This document shows positions 27,294 to 35,149 of a stretch of 64,000 nucleotides of DNA, piece after piece. The translations under genes and the position numbers were made by a program. How positions within the stretch are numbered: the stretch's first letter is position 1; every line of letters starts with the position of its first letter. The stretch covers positions 1 to 64,000 of the forward strand of contig JBNKEI010000151.1 of assembly GCA_050288705.1 (NCBI GenBank). The letters are read 5' to 3'. The DNA is from JBNKEI01 sp050288705 (GTDB lineage Bacteria > Myxococcota > Myxococcia > Myxococcales > UBA5297). The notes under the pieces are model-generated. The model saw only the letters and a program-made list of their open reading frames with translations, was not told the DNA's origin and searched no databases.

Positions 27294-28778
27294 CTAGGCG
27301 GCCATCTTCTTTTCCACTGCTCGCGCACAGACTTGCAAATAATTGGAGAGCTGAGTGAGCACCAGAAAGCGGTCATGTACTCGACGCTGCGCGCTTCGAC
27401 CCAGCGAATACCTCATATCTGGCGATGTAATCAGCTCTTGAAGATGAGTGGAAATCTCTTCTGAGTCAGTAGGGTCATGAGTTAATCGACCGTCGATTTT
27501 GTCTCTTATTTGGTGACGTATCCCTACTGCGCGGGTTCCTAGCACAGCTTGTTGTTTCCACATGGCTTCGGTCACGGTAAGACCAAATCCTTCCCGGAGT
27601 GAATTCTGAACAACCAAGGAAGCGCAACGTTGTAAGGCATTGACTATTAGGGCATTTTCTTTGAGCGAAGCCATAGGCAAGGAAAGTAGGATAATGTCCG
27701 CCTGGTCTTCCGTAGACAATTGCTGATAACGATTGCGGAGTTCTTCGAAAACCATACGTCCCTCCGGATCATCGCTTACTCCCAAAGGATCTGGACCAGC
27801 TAACACCAGACGCACCATTTCTAGACGCCGCAAATTTCGAACCTGAAAGCGTGCAAACTCTTTGCTTCGCAACCGTGCTTTGAGTCGCACAAAGCCCTCT
27901 AGTAACGGACCAAACCCTTTGAGTTGGTCCCAGCGGGAGATTTGTAGGACAATAGGTCGAAAAAGTAGGCCGAAATCATATGGCACGGCTAGGGAACCAT
28001 CTGCTTGCACTCGTTTGACTTGATTTACATAGTCTTCAGTTGGCACGGACACTTTTTGGGATTGCAGCCCTGCATTACAGAGGATTCCAACAGTTTTGGG
28101 AATGGAAAGATCCCGGCTTTTATGGGTCAAGGGATTGAGTCCTGGATACACCACCGTTGATCGATCAGCCAAAAAACTAGGAATGTATTCGGGCGCTGAA
28201 AAAATAGTTCTTTTATAATGCGACAGAAAAGGTTCGAGAAATCGCCACACTTTTCGAGTGGAGTCATTTCGTTCGTCAGTGCCAATATGACAGCGCCAAA
28301 TAGTGGTTCTGCCCTCTTTTGCAAAAATAGTTCCCAGGGCTACCGGCTGCGGATCGTGTACAAAAAGAATATCGTTTGGCTTTAACAGTGGTCGTAATTC
28401 GTCAGCATTGATACGCCCCGCGGCTTCCAAGAGACATGCTTCATTGGGCCCCAAATCACCTCCTGCGGTTTGGTTTCCATGTAGTAGGTTATGCAATTTC
28501 TTGGTAAGAGGAAAAAACTCATTAGAAGGCGGGGCAATCACTGCCCATTGTGCACTAATGCCTAGCTCCTGTAAAAGCTGGACAACAGTGGGAAGCATTT
28601 CTGCTACTCCACCGCCCTGAGCGGTGGAATTGACCATCCATACCGTACCTTCTAAATGCGGCGCTACTAACGCTGCTTGGGCACGTAGTTCAGCCACCGC
28701 ATTAACAAAACGAGGGTCGGATTCAAAACTAGCTAAACTTACCAAAGGACTCGACTGAGGTTCGATAATCTGAAGCAC
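27294..28778 (-). CDS. treT: Trehalose synthase TreT-like glycosyltransferase (GT4)
   Basis: 494 residues, GT-B fold. The N-terminal half has VWMVNSTAQGGGVAEML, LFVHDPQPVAL and WRCHIGTDERN, the substrate-binding blocks of the TreT/trehalose phosphorylase-like group. The C-terminal half has ISRWDQLKGFGPLLEGF and NSLREGFGLTVTEAMWK (nucleotide-sugar binding Glu). TreT joins nucleotide-diphosphoglucose and glucose to trehalose. GTG 28778 with GGAG five bases upstream sets the start. Together with treZ it points to trehalose as a protective solute or carbohydrate reserve. Confidence 0.87.
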   Translation of the reverse strand: MLQIIEPQSSPLVSLASFESDPRFVNAVAELRAQAALVAPHLEGTVWMVNSTAQGGGVAEMLPTVVQLLQELGISAQWAVIAPPSNEFFPLTKKLHNLLHGNQTAGGDLGPNEACLLEAAGRINADELRPLLKPNDILFVHDPQPVALGTIFAKEGRTTIWRCHIGTDERNDSTRKVWRFLEPFLSHYKRTIFSAPEYIPSFLADRSTVVYPGLNPLTHKSRDLSIPKTVGILCNAGLQSQKVSVPTEDYVNQVKRVQADGSLAVPYDFGLLFRPIVLQISRWDQLKGFGPLLEGFVRLKARLRSKEFARFQVRNLRRLEMVRLVLAGPDPLGVSDDPEGRMVFEELRNRYQQLSTEDQADIILLSLPMASLKENALIVNALQRCASLVVQNSLREGFGLTVTEAMWKQQAVLGTRAVGIRHQIRDKIDGRLTHDPTDSEEISTHLQELITSPDMRYSLGRSAQRRVHDRFLVLTQLSNYLQVCARAVEKKMAA

Positions 28779-28938
28779 TTCGTCTCCTAACCAGGCTAGG
28801 GGTTTAGGAATTCTCTGGTTACGTTGCCTTCTATATTCTACCTTATCTCTAAGGCAGGTACCAATCTACCCAATGCATTTGAACGAATTGCTCGCAGGGT
28901 TCGGGATTCCCAATGGACTTAGCATTGCCGATTGGAGA

Positions 28939-29439
28939 TTATTGTGCAAGCATTACCATAGTCGCCGCAATAGCGACTCTGGCATATAGTGCCGCCACAA
29001 CGTCATCTAAAACATTGCCCAGTCCGTTGTGCATTTTTTGGTCAAAATAAGAAGCAGGCCAAGGCTTAACGATATCAAAAAAACGAAACAGCATAAAACC
29101 TAATATTACTGTACTCACAGAAATAGGAACTCCTAACATGGTGACCAAATAACCAGCTATTTCATCACTAACAATTCGATTATCGTCACTAGCTCCAAAA
29201 AAAACGCCTGCTCGATTTGCGGCATATACAGCTATTATAATCCACGCAAGTACTATTAAAACTTGAATTCCCAAAGAGAATGATTTTGTACACAATACTA
29301 GTGCAACGCCTACTAACGTTCCCACAGTGCCTGGCGCCCAGGGAAAATAGCCTGCTCCCCCGCCAGTCGCACAGATAATCGCCAAGCGATCTAACCGCGA
29401 AGGCTTGGCGCTATAAGACGCTTCGGAAACTTTTTCCAT
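28939..29439 (-). CDS. pgpA: Phosphatidylglycerophosphatase A
   Basis: Inner-membrane enzyme that removes phosphate from phosphatidylglycerophosphate. 166 residues with the PgpA blocks GGGAGYFPWAPGTVGTLVG, DDNRIVSDEIAGYL, RFFDIVKPWPASYFD and LGNVLDDVVAALYA, and about three to four helices. It begins right after the DUF3014 gene (one base gap), so the two form an operon. Between this gene and treT is a 160-base gap with nothing recognised. Confidence 0.92.
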   Translation of the reverse strand: MEKVSEASYSAKPSRLDRLAIICATGGGAGYFPWAPGTVGTLVGVALVLCTKSFSLGIQVLIVLAWIIIAVYAANRAGVFFGASDDNRIVSDEIAGYLVTMLGVPISVSTVILGFMLFRFFDIVKPWPASYFDQKMHNGLGNVLDDVVAALYARVAIAATMVMLAQ

Positions 29440-29440
29440 T

Positions 29441-30256
29441 TTATCTCTGCGGCCCTGCAGACGACTCTTGAGGCGAAGAATTCTCGAAAAGATTCAGCGC
29501 GGAACCAATTTCTCTAAGTTTATTTTGTATAATTCGCATATTACGCGGCCCCATACGCAGCAAATGCTTCTGAGAATCCGATAACGATTCCAAACTCGGA
29601 TCTGCATACACATAGGCATTACCGTTCTTATTTGGGAGCAAAACCGCTTCCGCCGGAAGCTTAGGAGTAGTAAGCATCTGGTCAATAGCACGAGCAAAGG
29701 TAGGTGTAAAAGAAGTTCCCGGTTCTCCAATTTCTTTATAGGCGCTCTCCAATAATGGATGAACCCAGGAATACATTTTTGCACATGCATCAACGTTAAG
29801 AGAATTCACTACATCAGCTATGACATTGTATCGTTGATAGCTAGCCGGATGAGCAATCCAACCTTTTCGCTCGCGCACTACTTGAAATCGACCAGAAGGA
29901 GCCAAAAAACCCATGACTAGTCGGGGACTTTGCCCGTTAGCAATCGAACGAATGCTCGATGCCAAGCGTCGGATCAAATCCTTTTCTCGTAACCACAGGC
30001 GATAAGTGCTATGCGAAGAAATGTCCTCCGCCTTTTTCCGAAGCAGAACATCAGTTTCTTGGGCAGAAGGCAATGGCGGAATCGATGGCAAAGATAGCGA
30101 ATCGAGCTGCCGAGATTCGGCCAAAGGCAGCTCTGGCAAATCGTTCCCTTGCTGGCGACTACTATACCAATACCACCACAACACTCCAGCGCACGCTATG
30201 GCCAAACCCACAAATGGCCAGATGGGAATGGGTTTCTTTAATGGGCGTCTTTGCAT
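29441..30256 (-). CDS. DUF3014-family membrane-anchored protein
   Basis: 271 residues. One N-terminal membrane helix (about 12-31) places the rest in the periplasm. The core (LIRRLASSIRSIANGQSPR, RFQVVRERKGWIAHPASYQRYN, then a long helical part with VHPLLESAYKEIGEPGTSF) matches DUF3014, a family of unknown function often found in proteobacteria. Upstream of pgpA with a one-base gap. The Pro-rich stretch after the helix (LPSIPPLPS) is a likely spacer through the periplasm. Confidence 0.78.
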   Translation of the reverse strand: MQRRPLKKPIPIWPFVGLAIACAGVLWWYWYSSRQQGNDLPELPLAESRQLDSLSLPSIPPLPSAQETDVLLRKKAEDISSHSTYRLWLREKDLIRRLASSIRSIANGQSPRLVMGFLAPSGRFQVVRERKGWIAHPASYQRYNVIADVVNSLNVDACAKMYSWVHPLLESAYKEIGEPGTSFTPTFARAIDQMLTTPKLPAEAVLLPNKNGNAYVYADPSLESLSDSQKHLLRMGPRNMRIIQNKLREIGSALNLFENSSPQESSAGPQR

Positions 30257-30419
30257 GAAATCACTCGACCCGATGATATGTTGTTGTTGACTTCGAGGGG
30301 TTCAATTCTTGCCCTAAATATCTTGGAAACTAGTTTATATATTTCGTACCCTGAGAAACTTCGGGTGTCAACGCGCTGCCCTTCCTTTTGCCGGCTTATT
30401 GATAAAGATTAGAGGGACT

Positions 30420-31676
30420 ATGAAAATCGAAATGCTCTGTACCGGGAACGAGCTATTGGACGGCTCAGTGGTAGATACAAACTCCGCCTTCTTTTGTGAA
30501 AAAATTTTCGAATTAGGTCTGTCGGTAGCTCACAAGGAAGTCCTTCCGGACGACTTGCCTTCTATAGCTCGGGCACTACAACAAATGGGGGAACGAGCAG
30601 ATGTTATTGTGGTTTCCGGCGGAATGGGCCCAACGGCCGATGATTTGACTTTAGATGCTGCGGCCCTGGCTACCGGATTGGATCTGACCGTTGATTCTCA
30701 AGTTCTCATTCAACTTCAAGAAAGGTTTTTGCAAAGAGGCATTGCCTTCTCTCCTAACAACCAGCGTCAGGCACGTGTTCCTCAGGGAGGCGTTGCCATT
30801 CCAAACCCTTTTGGATCTGCTCCAGCAATTATTACCAGAGTAGGCAAAGCTGTTTGTTTCCTGCTTCCCGGAGTTCCCAACGAGTTTCGCGGGCTTTGCG
30901 AGCTAGAGGTATTGCCACGAATCGAGAAGCAGATGGAGACACAATCATCTCCAAGACAGTTCCGTTTACAAAGAGTACTTAAAGTATTTCCCATGCCGGA
31001 AAGCCACCTCGATACGCTTGTAAAAGACCTTCCGCAACGACATCCTCAAGTTTATTTTGGGTTCCGCACCTTCCAGCCAGAAAACCATTTGAAACTAATT
31101 GCTCAAGGGTCTAGCCGTGCCGAGGCGGAAGAAAGGCTTGCCGCGGCAGAGCGGGATGCTCGCACTTTGATTGGCAATAAGGTTTTTGCTGCGGATGACA
31201 CTAGCTTTGCACAGGCAACAATTTCCGCACTGAGAGAATCAAAGTCTACAGTAGCCATTGCCGAATCTTGCACCGGCGGCTTGTGTGCATCGATGTTAAC
31301 CTCTGTAGCAGGCGCCAGTGAGGTGTTAGTCTTCTCGGTAGTCACTTACCAAGCACTGGCAAAGTCTTTACTTCTTGGACTAGACCCTGGTTATGTTTCC
31401 AGAGTAGGAACAGTGGGAGCACCAATTACTCGTTCTTTGGCAGAAGCATCGCGCTCAAAATCGGGAGCATCATTTGGCTTAGCCATTACCGGATGGGCTG
31501 GACCCGGCGGTGGAACTTCCGCCGATCCGGTGGGCACAGTCTATATTTGCTTGACCGACGGCAGCGAATTCATTGAGGAAAGGCATCGCTTGGGTACCGA
31601 ACGAGAACGAATTCGCCAATTTGCTGCCTACCAGGCTTTGGACTTGTTACGCCGAAATGTGGAAATTCGGAGATAA
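30420..31676 (+). CDS. cinA: CinA: MoCF-type domain fused to nicotinamide-nucleotide amidase
   Basis: About 418 residues in two domains. The N-terminal molybdopterin-binding-like domain (MLCTGNELLDGSVVDTN, VVSGGMGPTADDLTLDA) has ADP-ribose pyrophosphatase activity in some homologues. The C-terminal domain (VAIAESCTGGLCASMLTSVAGAS; GLAITGWAGPGGGTSADPVGTV) is the PncC amidase that recycles nicotinamide mononucleotide to nicotinate mononucleotide. ATG 30420 with AGAGGG three bases upstream is preferred to the earlier ATG at 30399. It stands alone on the plus strand. Confidence 0.92.
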   Translation: MKIEMLCTGNELLDGSVVDTNSAFFCEKIFELGLSVAHKEVLPDDLPSIARALQQMGERADVIVVSGGMGPTADDLTLDAAALATGLDLTVDSQVLIQLQERFLQRGIAFSPNNQRQARVPQGGVAIPNPFGSAPAIITRVGKAVCFLLPGVPNEFRGLCELEVLPRIEKQMETQSSPRQFRLQRVLKVFPMPESHLDTLVKDLPQRHPQVYFGFRTFQPENHLKLIAQGSSRAEAEERLAAAERDARTLIGNKVFAADDTSFAQATISALRESKSTVAIAESCTGGLCASMLTSVAGASEVLVFSVVTYQALAKSLLLGLDPGYVSRVGTVGAPITRSLAEASRSKSGASFGLAITGWAGPGGGTSADPVGTVYICLTDGSEFIEERHRLGTERERIRQFAAYQALDLLRRNVEIRR

Positions 31677-31729
31677 AATCGCTTTGCTATAATCATTCCT
31701 ACCAAAGCTTCTAAGCTCTCCCCCAGAAG

Positions 31730-32152
31730 TTAGTTTCTGGAAAGATGAACGGTAAGCAAAACACTTCCTCCAATAGCCAAAACTAGACCACTCCATAACT
31801 GCGCGTGAGGAATTACGCTTTGTATGAACAAAGAAGACCCCAGCAGCCCTATTCCAACTCCAGCTAACAGTCCACCAAACGTTCCTACCACCTTGAGAGA
31901 CTTTGACTGTTTTTTAGGCCTAAGCTCTTCGTTGGCAGAACGCACGTGCGCCACATGTACTACCGTTTCCTCAGGCTCCAATTTCTGCAAGGAAAGGCGC
32001 ATCATATCAGCCATGAATTCGCCCACTTGCTCGGAAAGCTTGGCTTGGGCGTCTGGTTGAAATTTGGAAATCAGGGAGGCTTGCTTGGTTAGCGAATTTT
32101 TTGCGCTGTCCTTGGTGAGCTCAGCAAACTTTTCAAACTCTTTTTCGCTCAT
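31730..32152 (-). CDS. Small membrane protein of unknown family
   Basis: 140 residues, not recognised. The first 85 residues are polar and helical (LTKDSAKNSLTKQASLISKF; LSEQVGEFMADMMRLSLQKL). Two membrane helices follow (about 89-107 and 119-135), ending with a short basic tail. This order suggests a cytoplasmic helical domain tethered by a C-terminal hairpin. It overlaps the gene upstream (32149-32634) by four bases in an ATGA junction, so the pair is translationally coupled and likely works together. Confidence 0.65.
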   Translation of the reverse strand: MSEKEFEKFAELTKDSAKNSLTKQASLISKFQPDAQAKLSEQVGEFMADMMRLSLQKLEPEETVVHVAHVRSANEELRPKKQSKSLKVVGTFGGLLAGVGIGLLGSSLFIQSVIPHAQLWSGLVLAIGGSVLLTVHLSRN

Positions 32153-32634
32153 GGCAAAAGTCCTCTTGATGAATAAGTAAATTCTTGTTCTCGACTGGCC
32201 ATGGAAAACGATCGTGTCAGTCTTGCGGAAAATTCGGCCACTGCCGACTGCACAGCTCCCTGAAGCTCGGGACTCATCAATTCACGGCGCCAGTAGGATC
32301 GCCTCCGCCAAATCGCTTGGCTTCCCGCCAAAATTCCTACAATACCTACTACCATTTGCGCACCAGCATGGTACCAGGAAATCCATTCGTGACTACCAAT
32401 AGCCGCCAAGATTGACAAAAAAACTAATATGCCACAAGCCGACATGCTTGCCCACGCCCTCCAAACCAGGTCTTTCTCTCTAGCTTGCCGAACCAGCATA
32501 TGACGGTATACGTAGAAAAGATCGGAACGGCGCGAGGAATCAAGCTCTTCCGCCAAAGAAAGCAGCAATGTTGCCTCGGGGTCATCAGGAAAGCGTCGGT
32601 CTTTAGACTCCGGCGATGTCATTGCATATCCCAT
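32149..32634 (-). CDS. Small membrane protein, partner of the gene at 31730
   Basis: 161 residues, family not recognised. Polar N terminus with a helical region (LLSLAEELDSSRRSDLFYVYRHMLV), two membrane helices (about 67-82 and 89-106), then a cytoplasmic Arg-rich segment and helix (WRRRSYWRRELMSPELQGAVQSAVAEFSARL). ATG overlap with the next gene. Translation may start at the internal Met five residues in. No enzyme motif. The architecture mirrors its neighbour: two helices plus long cytoplasmic helical parts. Confidence 0.65.
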   Translation of the reverse strand: MGYAMTSPESKDRRFPDDPEATLLLSLAEELDSSRRSDLFYVYRHMLVRQAREKDLVWRAWASMSACGILVFLSILAAIGSHEWISWYHAGAQMVVGIVGILAGSQAIWRRRSYWRRELMSPELQGAVQSAVAEFSARLTRSFSMASREQEFTYSSRGLLP

Positions 32635-32733
32635 ATCGCGTACCTCTAGTCATGAAAAAGACCAGCATATAATCCTGCTGGTCATAGCTATTGCCTAGTT
32701 TACCTACTACTTGATCTGATGGAAGGAATAATC

Positions 32734-33480
32734 TTAAGAAGCTGCCGCCAGCTTAACTCGCGTGGCTAGTGAAGGTGGCAAAGATTCAACGGTTAGCAGC
32801 TCACTAGGCTCCACAACTGCAGCTCGCTCCATGGCAGCAGCCAATTCCACCAAATTGCCGTTCCATCGGTAATTCACCAATATTTCAAGCGCTTCTTTGG
32901 AAATTCCAACAATTTTTTTATCTAGCATTCGCGCACAAGATTCCAAAAAATAGTTAGCCAAAATGGGAATATCTTGTCTGCGTTCGCGCAATGGCGGCAA
33001 ACAAAGCGTAATAACAGTTAACCGGTAATACAAATCGCGCCTAAAACCGCCTTGGCTAACCAACCTTCGAAGATTGTTTTTTGCAGAGGCAATCAAGCGC
33101 GGACAAGGCATCTTTTCATGAATTGAGTTTTCAACAAAACGAGCAAGTTTTCCTTGAATCATTAATGGAAGCTCGTCAACTGACGACAGATAAATAGTAC
33201 CTTGCTCACAAGTCTTCAACAATCCAGGTCTACCCTGCCCGCCGAAAAGCTCGTCAAATTCTTCACTCCAGGGATATCCAGGGCATCCGACTACTGCAAA
33301 CGGCTTTCCTGCTCGCAAGCCGTTATCGTGAATAAGCCGAGCCAAATGCTCGCGACCCGTTCCCGCTTCTCCCCTAATCAAAACACCGGCATCAGTTCCG
33401 GCAACCACCGGAACCAAAATTCGAAGCTGATTAATTGCAATGCTATTTCCGAGAAACGAACGTTGCAAATCCGGCAACAT
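32734..33480 (-). CDS. Degenerate sigma-54 activator AAA+ domain protein
   Basis: 248 residues that align with the AAA+ core of NtrC-type activators only. It lacks a receiver domain and the C-terminal Fis helix-turn-helix. Walker A reads GEAGTGREHLA (Lys replaced by Arg). The GAFTGA loop that touches sigma-54 is absent: after ELFGG the sequence passes to QGRPGLLKTCEQG. Walker B is altered (GTIYLSSVDELP). The second-half blocks FRRDLYYRLTVITLCLPPLRERRQDIP are intact. Activation of sigma-54 is therefore improbable; it may oligomerise with or inhibit the complete regulator encoded just upstream at 33656-35128. Confidence 0.8.
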   Translation of the reverse strand: MLPDLQRSFLGNSIAINQLRILVPVVAGTDAGVLIRGEAGTGREHLARLIHDNGLRAGKPFAVVGCPGYPWSEEFDELFGGQGRPGLLKTCEQGTIYLSSVDELPLMIQGKLARFVENSIHEKMPCPRLIASAKNNLRRLVSQGGFRRDLYYRLTVITLCLPPLRERRQDIPILANYFLESCARMLDKKIVGISKEALEILVNYRWNGNLVELAAAMERAAVVEPSELLTVESLPPSLATRVKLAAAS

Positions 33481-33490
33481 GGGGCTTTCT

Positions 33491-33516
33491 CCTTGCTCTT
33501 TTTTTAGAGAGCAAGG
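33491..33516 (-). promoter_or_regulatory. Hairpin overlapping the Shine-Dalgarno of the degenerate activator
   Basis: Read on the minus strand, CCTTGCTCT pairs perfectly with AGAGCAAGG over 9 bp, with an 8-base A-rich loop. The distal arm contains AAGG of the AAGGAG ribosome site, which lies eight bases before ATG 33480. The stem would reduce ribosome access, so it could be a translational control element. No run of U follows, so it is not a normal terminator. Confidence 0.5.
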
Positions 33517-33655
33517 GGCGTGCCCTTGGAATTAAACCCACAATAATCGGCAATAATTGCCTTTTTTTTGCACCAGGTTATTACAAGCACCTGGGTCTTC
33601 GTCATCTCCTGGGGCAGGCATCGCCCCACAGAATCGGCTTTTGTTGCGTAGACCC

Positions 33656-35128
33656 CTAGGCTACCGCTTCTTCTTCAGAATCTTCTTCCGCAAAGTTGCC
33701 ATCTCTTTCTACTTCGTATTGCTTCAGCAAACGGCGAAAGTTAGAGCGGTCAACACCCGCTGCTCGCGCCGCGCTAGAAATATTCCCGTGACAACGTTTT
33801 AAAACACTGGCCAAATAACGACGCTCAAAAGCGCGCAAGGCCAACTTTTTCGCTTCCGCATAGGGAAGATGCGAAAGAGAAGCGGTACCTATTTCCGCAC
33901 CCGCTCGCACTCCCCCAAACCCGGGGGGTAAATCAGCTTCTGTCAAATGAGGTCCCTGAGCCAACACTACTGCCCGCTCTACCACATTTTCTAACTCGCG
34001 CACATTTCCACTCCATCGGTGAGTAGTAAGCGCTTCCATTGCCGCAGGCTCTACCCGATTAAGCTGTTTTCCGGTCTTTGTGCCGTATTTAGCCAAGAAA
34101 TGATGCACCAATAATGGAATATCTTCTGGTCTTTCTCTCAAAGGAGGAAGCTGTATAGAAATGACATTAAGCCTATAATATAAGTCTTCTCTAAAGTTTC
34201 CTTCAGACATTAATTTGGCTAATTCTTTATTAGTCGCCGCAATAACTCTCGCGTCTACTTTGATAACATCGTTGGAACCTACTCGCTTTATCTCTCCTTC
34301 CTGCAGTGCTCGCAATAAACGTACTTGGGTAGAAGGCGGTATGTCTCCGATTTCGTCGAGAAAAAGAGTACCGCCATCAGCCGCCTCGAATAATCCTTTT
34401 TTGTTTACCACTGCCCCAGTAAACGCGCCCCGTACGTGACCGAAAAGCTCACTCTCGAGCAATGTCTCGGTAAGCGCCGAGCAATTTACTGCCACAAAAG
34501 GTTTATCTCGACGAGGACTTTTGTAATGCAAAGCACGAGCAGCTAACTCCTTTCCTGTTCCGCTTTCTCCGTTTACTAATACAGTTGCTGAAGAATAAGC
34601 TACTCCTTCAATTAAACGAAATACTTCTTGCATTTTCGGACCTTGTCCTATTAGCCCCTCAAAACGATCACGAACGTCTAGCATTCCTTCTAATTGGCGG
34701 TTGCGGTCTAGCAATGCTTTTCGTTCGAATGCTTTTTGAACCGTAAGCACAACATCGTCTATATTCTCAAATGGTTTTGTTAAATAATCGTAAGCCCCAG
34801 CTTTGACTGCCGCTACTGCCGTTTCCACGGTAGCAAAAGCAGTCATCATAATCACTTCTACCTCTGGCCGTTTAGATTTAACTTCTCGCAAAATATCCAT
34901 ACCGGTGACATTGGGCATTTTTATATCAATCATGGCCACATCAAAAACCGGTTCAACGGCAGCAGCCAAACCTTCTACACTGTCTTCTATCGCTGCCACC
35001 TCACATCCGGCACGCCGTAATATTTCTGTCACCGCCTTAAGTACCACTTTGTCATCATCAATAACTAAAACTCGCGCTTTTCGTTCGCGAAGCGAATGAG
35101 AACCACTCGGACGATGATCTTTTTCCAT
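33656..35128 (-). CDS. NtrC-family sigma-54-dependent response regulator
   Basis: Three domains: receiver (RVLVIDDDKVVL, MIDIKMPNVTG, phosphoacceptor Asp, TAFATVE, YLTKPF), sigma-54 activator AAA+ (GESGTGKELAA, the full GAFTGA loop in GHVRGAFTGAVV, GGTLFLDEIGD), and a Fis-type helix-turn-helix (HGNISSAARAAGVDRSNFRRLLKQY). ATG 35128 with AGGGAG six bases upstream is preferred. Phosphorylation by the kinase encoded just upstream would drive sigma-54 promoters elsewhere. The C terminus is strongly acidic. Confidence 0.95.
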   Translation of the reverse strand: MEKDHRPSGSHSLRERKARVLVIDDDKVVLKAVTEILRRAGCEVAAIEDSVEGLAAAVEPVFDVAMIDIKMPNVTGMDILREVKSKRPEVEVIMMTAFATVETAVAAVKAGAYDYLTKPFENIDDVVLTVQKAFERKALLDRNRQLEGMLDVRDRFEGLIGQGPKMQEVFRLIEGVAYSSATVLVNGESGTGKELAARALHYKSPRRDKPFVAVNCSALTETLLESELFGHVRGAFTGAVVNKKGLFEAADGGTLFLDEIGDIPPSTQVRLLRALQEGEIKRVGSNDVIKVDARVIAATNKELAKLMSEGNFREDLYYRLNVISIQLPPLRERPEDIPLLVHHFLAKYGTKTGKQLNRVEPAAMEALTTHRWSGNVRELENVVERAVVLAQGPHLTEADLPPGFGGVRAGAEIGTASLSHLPYAEAKKLALRAFERRYLASVLKRCHGNISSAARAAGVDRSNFRRLLKQYEVERDGNFAEEDSEEEAVA

Positions 35129-35149
35129 AGTCAACTCCCTAATTGTTTT

